The notes under the pieces were generated by a model, which worked only from the letters and a program-made list of their open reading frames with translations, was not told where the DNA came from and did not search any database. Shown here one piece after another: positions 43,426 through 52,475 of a stretch of 64,000 nt of DNA. This DNA comes from Candidatus Peregrinibacteria bacterium. GTDB taxonomy: Bacteria > Patescibacteriota > Gracilibacteria > UM-FILTER-43-11. Where the stretch lies: positions 1 to 64,000 of the forward strand of contig JAFGTE010000013.1 in the NCBI GenBank assembly GCA_016934215.1. Direction: 5' to 3'. A program made the translations under genes and the position numbers. The number at the start of each line of letters is the position of its first letter. Position 1 is the stretch's first letter.

Positions 43426-44736
43426 ATGTCCAACCCAAAATACCAATCCCCCAAAGGTGTTCACGATGTTTTACCGGATGATCACCTGTATTTCTCTTTT
43501 ATTAAAAAGGTTGTCAGGCATCATTGCAGACGGGCCGGTTTCCGCCGCATTTCGACTCCCATATTTGAAAATATCGAAGTGTTTAAACGGAGTATCGGAG
43601 AAACATCAGATATTGTGGAAAAAGAGATGTTTCTTTTTGAAAGTAAATCCGGTAAGAAGTACGCGCTTAAGCCGGAGGGAACGGCCGGCGTGGTACGCGC
43701 CTATCTGGAACACGGAATGAGCAATCTGCCGAAACCGGTGGAACTTTATTACATCGAACCTCATTTCAGGTACAACCGGCCACAAAAAGGCCGGTACCGG
43801 CAGTTTCATCAGTTTGGTTTTGAAGTGATCGGTGAATCTGATCCGGCGATTGACGCTCAGGTGATCTACATTTCTCATCGTATCAATCAGGATTTGGGCA
43901 TTGCGGACCGACTGACCTTGCAGCTGAATACCATTGGCAGCAGTGAGGATCGTATTAAATTTCGTGAAGATTTAGTGAATTATTACACTGGCAAAGAAAG
44001 AAGTCTTTGTGAAGACTGCCGCAGACGAATGCATGAAAATCCGATGCGCCTGCTTGATTGTAAGGAGGAGGATTGTCAAATTCTGGCTTCTATGGCGCCC
44101 AAACTGGAAAATGTCATGAGTGACGAAAGTAAAGAACATTTTAAATTACTTCAGGAATATCTGGATGAACTGGGAGTTAAATATGAACTCAATCCTACTT
44201 TAGTTCGCGGGCTTGATTATTACACACATACTGTTTATGAATTCTGGAGCAAGCATGACGGTGCTCAGAATGCGACTGGCGGAGGTGGTCGTTATGACGG
44301 TTTGGTTGAACTGATGGGGGGTGAAAGTACCCCTGCCGTCGGTTATGCAGCCGGCATGGAACGTATTGTGGAATACATGAAGGAGGCAGGTATTCGCCCC
44401 CCGAATAAAGATAAAGTAGATGTCTTTGTGGCCCAACTTGGTCTCGTCGCTAAAAAGAAATCCCTGTCACTGATCAATGAACTCCGTGATCTTGGAATCA
44501 ATACAGTAGGCGCTATCGGAAAGTCTTCGATGAAGGGGCAGATGGGACTGGCTGACAAGCTGAATGCCAAATACAGCCTGATTCTGGGGCAGATTGAAGT
44601 ACAGGAGGGCACCATCATTCTGCGCGATATGGAAAAAGGCAGTCAGGAAACGGTGTCTTATGAAGGTATTGTGGAAAAGATGAAAAAGATTCTGGGCGAG
44701 AAAAAATTGTCTTCGAAAAAACTCTGGGAAGAATAA
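43426..44736 (+). CDS. hisS: Histidyl-tRNA synthetase
   Basis: Charges tRNA-His. The product has 436 residues: motif 1 region around the KGVHDVLP start, motif 2 FRYNRPQKGRYRQFHQFG, the histidine-specific LVRGLDYYT (~260) and GGGGRYDGL, and a C-terminal anticodon-binding domain. Four Cys near 196-216 (CEDCRRR...CKEEDCQ) form an insertion typical of many bacterial HisRS. Confidence 0.97.
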   Translation: MSNPKYQSPKGVHDVLPDDHLYFSFIKKVVRHHCRRAGFRRISTPIFENIEVFKRSIGETSDIVEKEMFLFESKSGKKYALKPEGTAGVVRAYLEHGMSNLPKPVELYYIEPHFRYNRPQKGRYRQFHQFGFEVIGESDPAIDAQVIYISHRINQDLGIADRLTLQLNTIGSSEDRIKFREDLVNYYTGKERSLCEDCRRRMHENPMRLLDCKEEDCQILASMAPKLENVMSDESKEHFKLLQEYLDELGVKYELNPTLVRGLDYYTHTVYEFWSKHDGAQNATGGGGRYDGLVELMGGESTPAVGYAAGMERIVEYMKEAGIRPPNKDKVDVFVAQLGLVAKKKSLSLINELRDLGINTVGAIGKSSMKGQMGLADKLNAKYSLILGQIEVQEGTIILRDMEKGSQETVSYEGIVEKMKKILGEKKLSSKKLWEE

Positions 44737-44888
44737 TTTCTGACAACTTTAAAAAAGTTTTCAGTACTTTCAAAATATCTGACCTCGCTCTTCATCTTCT
44801 CGCTCAGCGTCAGGACTTCCCTCAGGGTACATGCCCCCTCGGGGTTCCTTCCAGCTTCGCTCAAAGCTTCATCACTCGCTAATTATAT
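44737..44888. other. GC-rich intergenic element between hisS and aroE
   Basis: The first ~40 nt are AT-rich. About 100 nt (44780-44880) are distinctly GC/CT-rich with short inverted pieces (CCCTCAGGG, CCCCCTCGGGG). There is no convincing gene on either strand. It looks like an inserted repeat unit, but only one copy is visible here. Confidence 0.35.
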
Positions 44889-45710
44889 ATGACAAAAACT
44901 TTTGGTATCGTCGGGCATCCGGTGGAACATTCACTTTCCCCTGCGATGCATAATGCTGCTTTCAGGTCTGAAAGTATTGATGCTGAGTACAGGCTTTTTG
45001 ATGTCCATCCGGACAATCCTGATAATCTGGCAAATTTTTGCTATGAGACCGATATGAATCGTATTGGCGGTTTTAGTGTCACTATGCCTTACAAGGAACG
45101 TATTATGGATTACTGCGACCATTTCGATCCTTTGGCTAAAATCATTGGTGCCGTGAATACCATTAAGAATGAAAAGTCGAATCTAAACGGTTACAACACT
45201 GACAGTCCTGGCGCTATGCAGGCTTTACAGGAAAAGACTAAATTACCCGGTAAAAAGGCGCTTGTGCTCGGCACCGGCGGTGCCGGACGCGCTATTATTT
45301 ATGGGCTTAAGGAATACGGTGCGCAGGTGCATATTTTTGATCGCATACTTTCGAAGATGGAAAAAACGGCTGAACAATTTGAGGTAGACACAATTGATTT
45401 AAGAACTATTAAAGAGGCCGAATTCGATATTATTGTGAATGCCACTCCGGTAGGCAGCTTTCCGCAAATTGAGCAGAGTCTGCTGACTGCCGAACAGATT
45501 AAACAAGGAGCCCTAGTTATGGATATTGTGACTAATCCTTTGGAAACACAGCTGCTAAAGGAAGCTAAGAAAGCCGGTGCTGAAACGATTTCGGGCGAAA
45601 GGATGCTGCTTCATCAGGCGGCCGGCCAATTTACTATTTGGTTTGAGAAACCCGCCCCCTTTGAAGTTATGGAAAAAGCACTTTATGAGGAACTGAAAAA
45701 AAGGAGGTAG
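44889..45710 (+). CDS. aroE: Shikimate dehydrogenase
   Basis: Reduces 3-dehydroshikimate with NADPH in the chorismate pathway. The product has 273 residues: SLSPAMHN (15-22), catalytic Lys69 in VTMPYKE, the NTDSPGA substrate loop, nucleotide loop GTGGAGRA and the C-terminal GxxMLLHQA box. No other shikimate-pathway genes are in the window. Confidence 0.95.
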   Translation: MTKTFGIVGHPVEHSLSPAMHNAAFRSESIDAEYRLFDVHPDNPDNLANFCYETDMNRIGGFSVTMPYKERIMDYCDHFDPLAKIIGAVNTIKNEKSNLNGYNTDSPGAMQALQEKTKLPGKKALVLGTGGAGRAIIYGLKEYGAQVHIFDRILSKMEKTAEQFEVDTIDLRTIKEAEFDIIVNATPVGSFPQIEQSLLTAEQIKQGALVMDIVTNPLETQLLKEAKKAGAETISGERMLLHQAAGQFTIWFEKPAPFEVMEKALYEELKKRR

Positions 45711-45742
45711 CATACCTCTTCAGAAAGATACCCACCAATGTT

Positions 45743-46369
45743 ATGAATCGAAAAAAAAGGGCTCAACAGATCATGCAGATTCTTGACCGACTCTATCCGA
45801 AGGCGCCTATTTTGCTTAAACATAAGCAAGACAACCACTTCACCTTTCTGGTGGCAGTATTGCTTTCAGCGAGAGCTACAGACAAAGTAGTGAACAAAAT
45901 CACCCCGACACTTTTTGAGCTGGCTGACACCCCTGAAAAAATGATGAAGGTACCTGTAAAAAAAATCCGGGAGATTATTAAACCGATTGGCCTCTCCCCT
46001 GCTAAATCAAAGAATATTAAGGCGCTCAGTCAGATTTTGGTGAATCAATTTAAAGGTAAGGTTCCTGATTCCTTTGCAGCGCTTGAGAGTTTGCCTGGTG
46101 TAGGCCACAAAACAGCGTCGGTGATCATGGCCCAGGCGTTTCATCATCCGGCTTTTCCCGTGGATACCCATATTCACCGCCTGGCCAAACGCTGGGGACT
46201 TTCTAATGGCAAATCTGTAGTTCAGACGGAACGGGATTTAAAAAAAGTGTTTCCCAAAGAAAAATGGAAAAAATTACACCTTCAGATGATTTTCTTTGGC
46301 CGCGAGTATTGTAAAGCTCTGAAACACAAAGAAACTGATTGTCCCATCTGCTCAAGGTTTCAAACTTAG
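45743..46369 (+). CDS. nth: Endonuclease III, atypical iron-sulfur region
   Basis: DNA glycosylase/AP lyase for oxidised pyrimidines. The product has 208 residues: HhH motif LPGVGHKT with catalytic Lys123, and Asp141 in VDTH. The C-terminal cluster region has only Cys190, Cys200 and Cys203 before the protein stops. The usual C-x6-C-x2-C-x5-C spacing and the fourth Cys are absent, so a normal [4Fe-4S] cluster is doubtful. The stop overlaps the convergent DUF4012 gene by four bases. Confidence 0.93.
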   Translation: MNRKKRAQQIMQILDRLYPKAPILLKHKQDNHFTFLVAVLLSARATDKVVNKITPTLFELADTPEKMMKVPVKKIREIIKPIGLSPAKSKNIKALSQILVNQFKGKVPDSFAALESLPGVGHKTASVIMAQAFHHPAFPVDTHIHRLAKRWGLSNGKSVVQTERDLKKVFPKEKWKKLHLQMIFFGREYCKALKHKETDCPICSRFQT

Positions 46370-48402
46370 CGTACCAGAGCTATATCTGATACAAAAGTCT
46401 GATTGCGATTCAGTTCGGTTTCAAATATCGGTATCAGTGAAAAAGCGTTTGAAGAAATCGGATTGCTGTTCGTGACTATTAAGGAATCCGGTAAAATGAT
46501 TTCTTTTTTTAACGTAATATTTTCGGCACCCGCCTGCTTTTCGGCAACAAACTGATAACTGTCTTCGGGATGGAAACTGAGATTAAAAGGTAAGAGGTAA
46601 CGGATGGTGACTTCCTTTTCATCTCCTGCGTTGATGGGTCCGAGGGTGAAGGCAAATACGGTCCAGTCCAGGTCTTCGGATACTTCGATGGCCGTAAGAT
46701 CGATACCGCTGGCATCCTGAAGAGCGCTGCCTTTTGGCACATAAACCCGCATATAATCAACGTTGGGGCCACGACCCAAAATAAAGTAAGCTGATTCTTC
46801 ACCGAGGGCACCCGTGCCATAACGGCTGATCAGATTGGCCAGTTTTGTTTCAGCATGATGATTCCAGGTGTGCGTTTTTTTAATCGTCAGGACATCTTCA
46901 ATTTTTCCTTTCTCGCTGATATGACTAAGGTGATGTAACTGCATGTGCATGTACTCATCACTTTTATTCCCACCGATCGCTGTAGTGATCACAGAAAGAT
47001 AATCTTTTTTTTCAGCCGGCTTTTCTATAGCTCCATCTAAACCAATACGCACAATCAATTCCTGGACTCCCGGATGCATGGAATACATTTGCACATGACC
47101 TTCTTTAATGAGTTTTTTTCCTAAGTCAATCAGACGGCCCGTTTCGGAAAGATCAGGAATTTTTTTCTGCAGTACGGGGATCAGATCAAAAAGAAGCTGT
47201 TTGGGCGTAGCCGACTCACTGAGTTTAGCTTCCGTATAAAAAGAAATGATGTCGCTGAAATTCCCGGCACGGATCTGAAACGGAAAACTGGGCAAAACCA
47301 CCGGCCCTGTCAATTCCAGCAAGCCTTCAACCACATTCTGGTCAATGGCAATGACCGTATCGACCGAAGGCCCTTTGCTGTGTTCTAAAAACCACATAAT
47401 ACTCTGAGCGCTTGTCGGAAAGTCGGGGCTGTAATTGGCATCCCGCATGTATAAGCGGTCGGCCACCTGGTCAATTCCCGGCGGCGGATCGACCATATCG
47501 TGAAGCTGACCATCGGTTTCATAAACGTCCTTCGTCTCCATTTTGCTGATCTTTCCGTCGTTCACATCAACGATCATATAACTGCCAATGAAGCCGCCTG
47601 TCGCCCTGAGCTCGTGGTTGTTCTGAAAAAGCAGCAGATAGCGATGCGGCACGTCATCCCCCAGCAGGCTTAAGAGCACATCAAAATTCTCATCCACTTC
47701 CAGCAAAGCCGCCATCATCTGACCGATTTGCGTGCGGGCTGAGGCGATTTTCCTTCGCAGGTCTTCGGGCAGAATGTCATCGTTGATCGTCGCCATTTTA
47801 CGCTGCAGTGAAGCTGCCATGGCCAGAATTTCATCAAAAGCTATTTTTCTTTCTTTGAGCGCCTCAACCAGCCCTCCGTCCTCTCCGCCGGCCATTGCCA
47901 GCATAGCCTGGGGCAGTTCATTAAAACTCAGCATCAGCTCCGAAAGCTCCTGACCAATCTGAGTTACTTCCAGCGCACTTTCGATTAGTTTGTTGGCCGC
48001 GTCCAGATACAAGCCTTCCGACATAAATTGCTCATTTTGCGAGATTATAGGTTCCGCCGTCTGACTGAGCTTTTGAAAACTGGCTTCCGCCTCTAAAAAA
48101 TGTGTTTTGGCGGCGGCTGCATTCTTTGCCAGTAAACTCTCTGCCCCTAATTTTATGCTTTCATAGCCTTCATAGGCGTTTTCCTGCCCCTCAAATATCA
48201 TTTCCCGCCCCAGTACGTAAGCGTTCCCGATGCTCAGAAACAGAAAAGCTACCAAAGTGACGATCGCAAATAGGAAAAAATCGCTTCGCCGGCCCAATTG
48301 GGGCGGATTGGTCCCCTTTTTGGAAGGCCTGATATCAAAAAATTTTCCCTGCATGGGTTCGAGTCTGATGCCGCCTTTTTTTGGACTTTTCTTTTCGGAC
48401 AT
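46366..48402 (-). CDS. DUF4012 membrane protein
   Basis: The product has 678 residues: a cytoplasmic N-terminus, one membrane helix (~45-68), a helical region (~80-240), and then the DUF4012 core with RYLLLFQNNHELRATGGFIGS and NYSPDFPTSAQSIMWF. DUF4012 proteins are widespread in CPR bacteria and Actinobacteria, often near surface polysaccharide genes; the function is not established. The large C-terminal part lies outside the membrane. Divergent from recX. Confidence 0.85.
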   Translation of the reverse strand: MSEKKSPKKGGIRLEPMQGKFFDIRPSKKGTNPPQLGRRSDFFLFAIVTLVAFLFLSIGNAYVLGREMIFEGQENAYEGYESIKLGAESLLAKNAAAAKTHFLEAEASFQKLSQTAEPIISQNEQFMSEGLYLDAANKLIESALEVTQIGQELSELMLSFNELPQAMLAMAGGEDGGLVEALKERKIAFDEILAMAASLQRKMATINDDILPEDLRRKIASARTQIGQMMAALLEVDENFDVLLSLLGDDVPHRYLLLFQNNHELRATGGFIGSYMIVDVNDGKISKMETKDVYETDGQLHDMVDPPPGIDQVADRLYMRDANYSPDFPTSAQSIMWFLEHSKGPSVDTVIAIDQNVVEGLLELTGPVVLPSFPFQIRAGNFSDIISFYTEAKLSESATPKQLLFDLIPVLQKKIPDLSETGRLIDLGKKLIKEGHVQMYSMHPGVQELIVRIGLDGAIEKPAEKKDYLSVITTAIGGNKSDEYMHMQLHHLSHISEKGKIEDVLTIKKTHTWNHHAETKLANLISRYGTGALGEESAYFILGRGPNVDYMRVYVPKGSALQDASGIDLTAIEVSEDLDWTVFAFTLGPINAGDEKEVTIRYLLPFNLSFHPEDSYQFVAEKQAGAENITLKKEIILPDSLIVTNSNPISSNAFSLIPIFETELNRNQTFVSDIALVR

Positions 48403-48416
48403 GGTTTTATTTTAGC

Positions 48417-48863
48417 GTGAAAAGTATTTACGACCAAATCTGGGAATCCGCTTTAAAAAAGCTGGAAGTACGTCATCATAGCAAAGCGGAACTCTTGCGC
48501 AAGCTCACTGAGAAATTTCCGGGCGATCGGGGCACGATTCTTACGGTGATTGAGGAGATGGAGCGGGTTCAGCTTTTAAATGACCGCCGTTTTACCGAAG
48601 AGTTTGTGCATCATTTAATCCAAAAACCGATCGGGCGTTTTAAAATCATGATGGAATGTAAAAAGCGAGGTTTGGATGAAGCTATGGTAGAGCAGGCTCT
48701 GCTGGACGCGGAATGGAGCGAGGAAAAGGCGATCAAAGAAGCTGTTGCCGAAAAACAGCGCGTGTTTCATGAAAAAGATGAACGCAAACGGAAACAGAAG
48801 CTGGTGAATTTCCTGAAAAACCGGGGTTTTACGGACCGTGTGATTTTTCGTTACTTTAAATAA
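48417..48863 (+). CDS. recX: Regulatory protein RecX
   Basis: Modulates RecA filaments. The product is 148 residues from GTG 48417. An in-frame ATG at 48381 would overlap the divergent gene, so GTG is preferred. The three-helix RecX repeats are visible, with HHSKAELLRKL, LNDRRFTEEFVHHL and the C-terminal NFLKNRGFTDRVIFRYFK. recA is not in the window. Confidence 0.85.
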   Translation: MKSIYDQIWESALKKLEVRHHSKAELLRKLTEKFPGDRGTILTVIEEMERVQLLNDRRFTEEFVHHLIQKPIGRFKIMMECKKRGLDEAMVEQALLDAEWSEEKAIKEAVAEKQRVFHEKDERKRKQKLVNFLKNRGFTDRVIFRYFK

Positions 48864-49062
48864 AAGGTCCGCCCCCTTCCTTCAATGCTATACAAATAAC
48901 TGTCACTCAGATATTTATTTTTTCGGTATGTTTGCTTTTTCTGGCTTATTAAAGCCATTTTTATTTCTGTTTTATGCATAATTAATGTCATTGAGACAGC
49001 AATTTGTATAATGCGTTTCTACTACACTGGGGAGCCGGAGCGGCGCTGTATTGTAAAATAAT

Positions 49063-49091
49063 TTGCTTTCTGAAGCTTTTTTGTGTATACT
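49063..49091 (+). promoter_or_regulatory. nusA promoter
   Basis: TTGCTT (49063-49068), 17-bp spacer, TATACT (49086-49091). A second TATAAT lies near 49010. The remainder of the 280-nt gap after recX is AT-rich with no gene seen. Confidence 0.6.
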
Positions 49092-49094
49092 TTA

Positions 49095-49128
49095 AGTGAT
49101 GTAGGGCTTGACAGGCCTACCTTTCACT
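49095..49128 (+). promoter_or_regulatory. nusA leader hairpin
   Basis: AGTGA...GTAGG with CCTAC...TCACT forms a two-part stem right at the predicted mRNA start. A three-codon frame (ATG 49137 to TGA 49148) overlaps the nusA ATG in ATGA fashion. Confidence 0.4.
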
Positions 49129-49144
49129 GTAACCCAATGAAAAT

Positions 49145-50497
49145 ATGAAACCGCAATTCTTTGCTGCCATCCACCAGATCTGCGATGAAAAGAATATCCC
49201 CTATGAGCGCGTCATCGACACGATCAAGGCCGCTTTAGCGACCGCCTACCGAAAAGATTTCGGAAATAAAGAACAGGAGGTGGAAATCGTACTCCAGGAT
49301 GATAGCGATATCGCCACGGTACTTCTTGTCAAGGAAGTAGTGGAAGAAGTGGAAAATCCGAACATTGAAATCAGTCTGGCTGAAGCACATAAAATGAAAA
49401 AAGACGTGGAAGTCGGTGATATTATCAAAATCGACGTCACCCCGCTCGAATACGGCCGTATTGCCGCTCAGAGCGCTAAGCAGGTGATTCTGCAGCGTTT
49501 GCAGGAAGCCGAACGGGACGCGCTTTATGAAATGTTCAAGAACCGTGAAAATGAAATCATGACCGCCCAGGTCATGCGCGTGGAGAACGGCGTCGTGCAT
49601 ATCCAGATCGAAAAGCACAACGTGATGCTCGGCCCCCGCGACCAGATTTCAAACGAAAAATATTACAACGGAAAACGCATTAAGGTATACCTCGACAGAG
49701 TCGTGCATACCAGTAAAGGGCCTCAGCTTTCCATCAGCCGCACTCACCCCAACCTGGTCGTGCGTCTGCTCGAAATGGAGATTCCGGAAATTGCGGAAGG
49801 TGAAGTGGAAATTAAATCAATCGCCCGTGATCCCGGCACCCGCAGTAAAGTCGCTGTGTGGTCCGAAGACGAAAAGATTGATCCCGTCGGCGCCTGTATC
49901 GGCCAGAAAGGGGTCCGTATTCAGGCAGTGATGAACGAACTCAATGGCGAACGGGTGGATATTATTGAATGGACCAAAGATCCGAAAGAATTTATTGCCA
50001 CCGCCCTTCAGCCAGCGAAGATTGCCGAGGTTATTATTGTGAATGCCGGCGAAGATCCTAAGGTGCCCAAGCGCGCCGCGGTTTTTGTGGAGGAATCGGA
50101 ACGGCCTATGGCGATTGGCAAGCAGGGGCAGAACGTGCGCCTGGCGTCGGATTTAACGGGCTATGAACTAGACCTTTACAATCTGGAACAGCTCCCTGCC
50201 TTTAAGGAAAAGCTCAAAGAACTGATGAAGTCCGACCGTCCCACCACGGCGGGCAGGCGTATTGATGATAAGGAACTGGAGGCCGCTGCCACCGAAAAGG
50301 AACTGGAGGCCGCTGAAAAGAGTCTGACAGAAGAAGGCGGTGAATGGGGCAAGCTGACCAAAGCCATTACCAATAAACTCGAAGCCGCCGGCTATGCCAG
50401 CCTCGAGGATCTGAAAGGCATGGATTTAAAAGCTCTGGAAGGTATTGAGGGAATCGGTAAGGTGAGTGCCAAAAAGATTCTGGAAGAACTGAAATAA
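49145..50497 (+). CDS. nusA: Transcription factor NusA
   Basis: Binds RNA polymerase and controls pausing, termination and antitermination. The product has 450 residues: the N-terminal RNAP-binding domain (1-130), an S1 domain (~135-200), two KH domains (~210-350) with the GACIGQKGVRIQ and AIGKQGQNVRLAS loops, and a C-terminal helix-hairpin-helix module (~398-450). It has its own promoter and terminator, separate from the usual rimP-nusA-infB operon. Confidence 0.97.
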   Translation: MKPQFFAAIHQICDEKNIPYERVIDTIKAALATAYRKDFGNKEQEVEIVLQDDSDIATVLLVKEVVEEVENPNIEISLAEAHKMKKDVEVGDIIKIDVTPLEYGRIAAQSAKQVILQRLQEAERDALYEMFKNRENEIMTAQVMRVENGVVHIQIEKHNVMLGPRDQISNEKYYNGKRIKVYLDRVVHTSKGPQLSISRTHPNLVVRLLEMEIPEIAEGEVEIKSIARDPGTRSKVAVWSEDEKIDPVGACIGQKGVRIQAVMNELNGERVDIIEWTKDPKEFIATALQPAKIAEVIIVNAGEDPKVPKRAAVFVEESERPMAIGKQGQNVRLASDLTGYELDLYNLEQLPAFKEKLKELMKSDRPTTAGRRIDDKELEAAATEKELEAAEKSLTEEGGEWGKLTKAITNKLEAAGYASLEDLKGMDLKALEGIEGIGKVSAKKILEELK

Positions 50498-50508
50498 TAT
50501 TTAAATAC

Positions 50509-50539
50509 TAAAAAACCCCGCCCGTGGCGGGGTTTTTTA
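50509..50539 (+). terminator. nusA terminator
   Basis: Perfect CCCCGCC-CGT-GGCGGGG stem flanked by A and T runs. It is likely bidirectional and shared with the convergent pilin gene. Confidence 0.9.
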
Positions 50540-50562
50540 AATGTTAAATAATCAACTAAGTA

Positions 50563-51183
50563 TTAGTTGTAAACAACATAAATGGTATCATCAGCACCTA
50601 AAGCGTCAGCATCCTCAATTGCCTGTGCAGTTGTAGTAGTCAACTCTGTGCCAATGTCTGTTGTATCATCCACACCATCCAAGCCATCAGCTAAAATATT
50701 TGCTTTTTGATATGTTTCAACATCAGTGATTAATGCATAGCCATTGTTATCAATGCCTCGGCTACTTAGAGGAATATAGACGTAAGAACCAACACAAATA
50801 TTTGTATCGGTTGAATCATAACGCGTTTGCTGAGATTCAGATGGTGAAGGGACAACGCCGCCCTTCAGGTAGCTTGCGATGTTACCAATAATATCTACAC
50901 CATCCTCACCTGTACAATTAGCACATGGAGATGTCGTATAATCTCTTAAACAATAAACCGTCGCATTTGTTCCGGGATATTGACCGTGGTCATCGAAATA
51001 AGTTTCGAGGGCCTGGCCGATGGCGTTCAGGTCCGCGATACGTCCTGTGTCACGAGCTCGAGCCTGTGCACCTGTAAGACGTGGGAGAATTGTACCCATC
51101 AAAATACCGAGGATGACGATGACGATCATCAGCTCGATCAGGGTAAAACCTCTATGAAAAGCGCTTTTCGTAGTCTTTTTCAT
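50563..51183 (-). CDS. Type IV pilin / pseudopilin
   Basis: The product has 206 residues. A short basic leader ends in Gly12, followed by FTLIELMIVIVILGIL, the prepilin peptidase site and N-terminal helix, with Glu5 of the mature chain present. The C-terminal globular domain has four Cys and Asp/Thr-rich loops. It is the major or a minor pilin. It is last in the pil cluster and has its own promoter, so higher expression is likely. Confidence 0.9.
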   Translation of the reverse strand: MKKTTKSAFHRGFTLIELMIVIVILGILMGTILPRLTGAQARARDTGRIADLNAIGQALETYFDDHGQYPGTNATVYCLRDYTTSPCANCTGEDGVDIIGNIASYLKGGVVPSPSESQQTRYDSTDTNICVGSYVYIPLSSRGIDNNGYALITDVETYQKANILADGLDGVDDTTDIGTELTTTTAQAIEDADALGADDTIYVVYN

Positions 51184-51218
51184 TTTTGTTTTATTAAAGA
51201 AATAAATAAGTTATTTAA

Positions 51219-51248
51219 ATGTTAGCATAAAAAATTTGTTCAATGCAA
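51219..51248 (-). promoter_or_regulatory. Pilin promoter
   Basis: Minus strand: TTGCAT (51248-51243), 18-bp spacer, TAACAT (51224-51219). A small AATGCA/TGCATT hairpin overlaps the -35 and may end the upstream pilC transcript. Confidence 0.5.
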
Positions 51249-51264
51249 GTCTTTTTTTTGCATT

Positions 51265-52461
51265 TTATACGGCAAGGTCGGAGGCGGATAAAATCGGTGT
51301 CATCACGGCCATGACCAGGAAGGCGACCGCGCCACCCAAAACGACCATAATAATCGGCTCCATCAGGGAGGAAAGACTTTTAACCATGGTGTCCACTTCG
51401 TCCTCGTAAAAGTCGGCCAGTTTCTTGGTGATCTGGTCGATCTGGGCCGTCTGTTCGGCGACACCGATCATGCCCACCACCATATTCGGAAAGTAGTAAA
51501 GGTCGTCTTTCATGTTTTCAGCCATGCCGATACCGTGTTTTACATCGTCGGCAATTTTATTGATACGTTCTTTATATAGTTGGTTTCCCACGCTGGCGGC
51601 CGTGATGCGCAGTGCTTTGATAATAGGAATACCGCTGGAAACCATGGTGGCCAGGCCACCGCAGAAGTGCGCAAGAGAAGCTTTTTTGGAAAGCTTTCCG
51701 AAAAGCGGCAGGACAAAGACGATGCGGGTCCATATCCGATCGCCCCATTTAGTCGCTTTCCACCGAAGGAAAATTATTACAAAAACAACCAGGGTTCCGA
51801 TTCCCCACAATACATTGGGCAGTCCCCAGGTCTTATTGACCAGCCAGTCTGACATACTTACTAAAGCCTGTGTCATGGCCGGAAGTTCCCCTCCAAGCCC
51901 TTCGAACATTTCTTTAATCTTCGGCATCACGAGCACCATAATCGAAACAAAAGCGGCGATCATAATAACCACGATCACAATCGGATAAATCATGGCACCT
52001 TTGAGTTTGGACCTGAAAGCGGCTTGTTTTTCAGACTGCGTCGCGATTTCAATCAGGGTTTGGTTTAAGCGTCCGGAAGCTTCACCGGCTTCCACCATAC
52101 CGATCTGGGCTTCTGAAAAATATTTGGGAAATTCCGCAAGCGCCTGAGAAAAACTGCTTCCTGATTCAATTCTTTCCACAATTTCTTTAATGATCAGTTT
52201 CATATGACCGTTGTCTGTCTGATCGATCAGAATATGCAGCGCTTTCACAATGGAGATCCCCGCATTGATCATGGTCGCCAGAAGTCTGAAAAAAGCGACC
52301 TTATCCGCTGTTTTGACTTTCTGATATTTCGCCAGAAATTGGTTCAGGGAGTCCATAAGACCACCCCCTCTGGCCCCGGCTTTCATGGGACTTTCCTGAG
52401 GCACTTCAGGCCCTCTTGGGCGTAATTCTTCAGCGCCGATATGTAATGAAGTTTCTGTCAT
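51265..52461 (-). CDS. pilC: Type IV pilus inner-membrane platform protein
   Basis: The product has 398 residues. Two T2SSF domains (about 55-180 and 255-385) have LATMINAGISIVKAL and MVEAGEASGRLNQTL motifs and three membrane helices in the usual places. It anchors the PilB motor and assembles pilin. The N-terminal 45 residues are an unstructured addition. It directly follows pilB. Confidence 0.95.
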   Translation of the reverse strand: MTETSLHIGAEELRPRGPEVPQESPMKAGARGGGLMDSLNQFLAKYQKVKTADKVAFFRLLATMINAGISIVKALHILIDQTDNGHMKLIIKEIVERIESGSSFSQALAEFPKYFSEAQIGMVEAGEASGRLNQTLIEIATQSEKQAAFRSKLKGAMIYPIVIVVIMIAAFVSIMVLVMPKIKEMFEGLGGELPAMTQALVSMSDWLVNKTWGLPNVLWGIGTLVVFVIIFLRWKATKWGDRIWTRIVFVLPLFGKLSKKASLAHFCGGLATMVSSGIPIIKALRITAASVGNQLYKERINKIADDVKHGIGMAENMKDDLYYFPNMVVGMIGVAEQTAQIDQITKKLADFYEDEVDTMVKSLSSLMEPIIMVVLGGAVAFLVMAVMTPILSASDLAV

Positions 52462-52475
52462 TCTATTGATTATTG

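Noticed and set aside
44658-44864. 68-codon minus-strand frame over the hisS end
   Set aside because: It overlaps hisS coding sequence and has no ribosome site; it arises from the odd intergenic segment.
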